5,399 bases of DNA, taken from an uncultured Clostridia bacterium (GTDB lineage Bacteria; Bacillota; Clostridia; Peptostreptococcales; Acidaminobacteraceae). The DNA lies in contig CALFKA010000105.1 of the NCBI GenBank assembly GCA_937880545.1, positions 1 through 5,399 of the forward strand, read 5' to 3'. Shown one piece after another: positions 3,786 through 5,399 of this stretch (the first letter of the stretch is position 1; each line of letters starts with the position of its first letter). The translations under genes and the position numbers were made by a program. The notes under the pieces were generated by a model, which worked only from the letters and a program-made list of their open reading frames with translations, ran no database searches and was not told the origin of the DNA.

Positions 3786-5399
3786 AGTATATGAACTAGC
3801 CAAACAGTTCAAAATGACCAGTAAAAATTTGATTACGAAGTTGGACCGCCTGGGAATCAAGGTAGCCAACCATATGACGGTGCTCACGGAAGAGGAGCAT
3901 CAGAAATTTATCGACTTCCTGAACCCGGATGTCGTGATGGATCTTCCTCCCACAGCACCTCAGCCCATTGTGCAGGAAGAGCCTGAAGTAGCGGAAGAGC
4001 CGAAGGTAGTAGAACCGACACCCGAAATGGCGCCGGTCAAACCGGAAGTGAAACACAAGCCTCCCAAGCGCGCCGCCAAAAAAGTGGTGGAAGAGCCGGA
4101 GGAAGATGACGAGCCCGAGAAGAAGTCTTCAAAGAAACCCGCAACGAAGGGAAAACCCGCACCGACGAAGCCTGCCGCGCGTCCGAAGCGCCGACCCGCT
4201 GCACCAGTCAGGGCAGAAGAGTCGCCGAAAGAGGAAAAACCCGAAGTGCGACGCAGTTTCCGCAAGAAGAAGAGAGGGACCCGTGCGCAGTATAGAAAGC
4301 CCCAAGAAGAAAAAGTATTTGCTCCGACAGAGCCCATTGAAATTGATGACCATCTGACGCTGGCAGAACTGGCGGACGTACTCCACAGACCGGCCACAGA
4401 TCTCATCATGAAAGCTATGGCTATGGGTGAGATGTATACGATGAACTCTAATATTCCGTTTGAGAACGCCGAACTGATCGCCATGGAATATGACATCAGC
4501 CTGCTTCGCCGCCAGACAGTGGCAGAAGAGCAGGTAGAGACATTTGAATTTGAAGATGATCCTGCTGACATGATCGAACGCGCTCCCGTTGTCACTGTCA
4601 TGGGACACGTCGACCATGGCAAGACATCAGTTCTCGACTATATCCGCTCCAGTAAGGTAGCGAGGGGTGAGGCCGGTGGCATCACTCAGCACATCGGAGC
4701 GAGTGAGGTTGTCCATGACGGAAAGCGCATCGTCTTTCTCGATACGCCGGGGCATGAAGCGTTCACGACGCTGCGCGCCCGAGGCGCAGGCATTACAGAC
4801 ATCGCTGTGCTCGTCATTGCAGCAGATGATGGTGTCATGCCTCAGACGGTGGAAGCGATTCACCATGCAAAGGCAGCCGGTGTGCCCATCATCGTCGCCA
4901 TCAACAAGATGGACAAGCCGGAAGCCAATCCTGAGCGCGTCATGCAGGAACTGACCGAATATGGCCTCGTCGTCGAGGAGTGGGGTGGAGATGTGATCTC
5001 CGTCAAAGTCTCAGCGAAGACAGGGGAGGGGATTGATCAACTCATGGAAATGATCCTTCTCGTTGCAGAAGTTCAGGAACTCAAAGCCAATCCCAAACGC
5101 CCCGGCATCGGAACAATTATTGAAGCGAACGTGGATAAGCGGATGGGCAATACCGCCACCGTTCTTCTGGAGACCGGCACAATGTCGATAGGTGACAGCA
5201 TATTTGCCGGCCCCAGTTTTGGTCGCGTGCGCACCATGACAAATGACAAGGGCAAACGCCTGAAAACGGCAGGCCCCTCAAGCGCTTTTAAGATTACCGG
5301 CCTCAGTGAAGTTCCCATGGCAGGTGACAAGATCTACGTTACCTCCGATGAGCAGACTGCTCGCAACTATGCACAGGAGAATGCGATTCTCCAGAGAAG
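3772..5399 (+). CDS. infB: Translation initiation factor IF2 (3' end missing at window edge)
   Basis: IF2 is the GTPase that brings initiator fMet-tRNA to the 30S subunit and promotes subunit joining. The first 542 codons are present and open, with no frameshift. Layout: IF2N domain at about residues 1-55 (RVYELAKQF...LITKLDRLGIKV), a Pro/Lys/Glu/Ala-rich linker at about 60-190, a second IF2N-like domain at about 192-240 (DDHLTLAELADVLHRP), then the G domain with G1 G278-HVDHGKT285, G2 GGITQH (T305), G3 D324-TPGH, G4 N378-KMD381 and G5 S414-AK416, followed by the start of beta-barrel domain II (RPGIGTIIEANVDKRMGNTATVLLETG). Domains III and IV, including the fMet-tRNA-binding end, lie beyond the window; the family norm suggests roughly 250-350 more residues. 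Start is TTG 3772, overlapping ylxQ by 14 bases. Confidence 0.97.
   Translation, partial: MTKIRVYELAKQFKMTSKNLITKLDRLGIKVANHMTVLTEEEHQKFIDFLNPDVVMDLPPTAPQPIVQEEPEVAEEPKVVEPTPEMAPVKPEVKHKPPKRAAKKVVEEPEEDDEPEKKSSKKPATKGKPAPTKPAARPKRRPAAPVRAEESPKEEKPEVRRSFRKKKRGTRAQYRKPQEEKVFAPTEPIEIDDHLTLAELADVLHRPATDLIMKAMAMGEMYTMNSNIPFENAELIAMEYDISLLRRQTVAEEQVETFEFEDDPADMIERAPVVTVMGHVDHGKTSVLDYIRSSKVARGEAGGITQHIGASEVVHDGKRIVFLDTPGHEAFTTLRARGAGITDIAVLVIAADDGVMPQTVEAIHHAKAAGVPIIVAINKMDKPEANPERVMQELTEYGLVVEEWGGDVISVKVSAKTGEGIDQLMEMILLVAEVQELKANPKRPGIGTIIEANVDKRMGNTATVLLETGTMSIGDSIFAGPSFGRVRTMTNDKGKRLKTAGPSSAFKITGLSEVPMAGDKIYVTSDEQTARNYAQENAILQR

Noticed and set aside
4106..4357. 83-codon + frame inside infB with GGAGGA just upstream
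   Set aside because: The purine run is only two bases from the ATG and the frame overlaps the conserved infB frame; it is a shifted reading of the basic linker.
3960..4622. 220-codon open frame on - opposite infB
   Set aside because: The Ser/Gly/Ala-rich product is what the antisense of the Pro/Lys/Glu-rich IF2 linker gives; infB is clearly the real gene.

Overview
The window looks like one end of a draft-genome contig from a member of the Bacillota (low-GC Gram-positive relatives). The evidence is the gene order rimP-nusA-ylxR-ylxQ-infB, a short NusA (346 aa) without the C-terminal repeats typical of proteobacterial NusA, strong AGGAG-type ribosome binding sites, frequent TTG starts and intermediate GC. 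Protein wording is compatible with a Negativicutes-like lineage, but I could not confirm this and hold it weakly. Bases 1-45 are not genomic. They match an Illumina P7-side indexed adapter (tail GAGAT, index CGTGAT, then the standard 34-base adapter sequence), so real sequence starts at about base 46.

Left part (46-1238): a GNAT acetyltransferase gene on + (150-698) converges on a gene on - (705-1238) that encodes a small single-pass membrane-anchored protein of unknown function. The stop codons are separated by only 6 bases and no clear terminator lies between them. Middle part (1239-1694): a 456-base divergent, AT-richer intergenic region. It holds a candidate promoter for the minus-strand gene, an imperfect palindrome, a possible second promoter, a possible 40-codon small ORF with a good ribosome binding site, and a strong extended -10 promoter for the operon on the right. 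A GC-rich hairpin follows in the leader of that operon.

Right part (1695-5399): the conserved translation/transcription operon. RimP matures the 30S subunit, NusA controls RNA polymerase pausing, termination and antitermination, YlxR and YlxQ are small RNA-binding or nucleoid-associated proteins, and InfB (IF2) positions initiator tRNA on the ribosome. The genes are packed with gaps or overlaps of +8, 0, -11 and -14 bases, implying one transcript and translational coupling. ylxR and infB both start with TTG. infB runs off the right edge after 542 codons.

I found no new system such as a defence island, mobile element, CRISPR array or biosynthetic cluster. The points most worth a second look are the adapter contamination, the uncharacterised membrane protein and its leader, the small ORF at 1500-1622, and the leader hairpin upstream of rimP.
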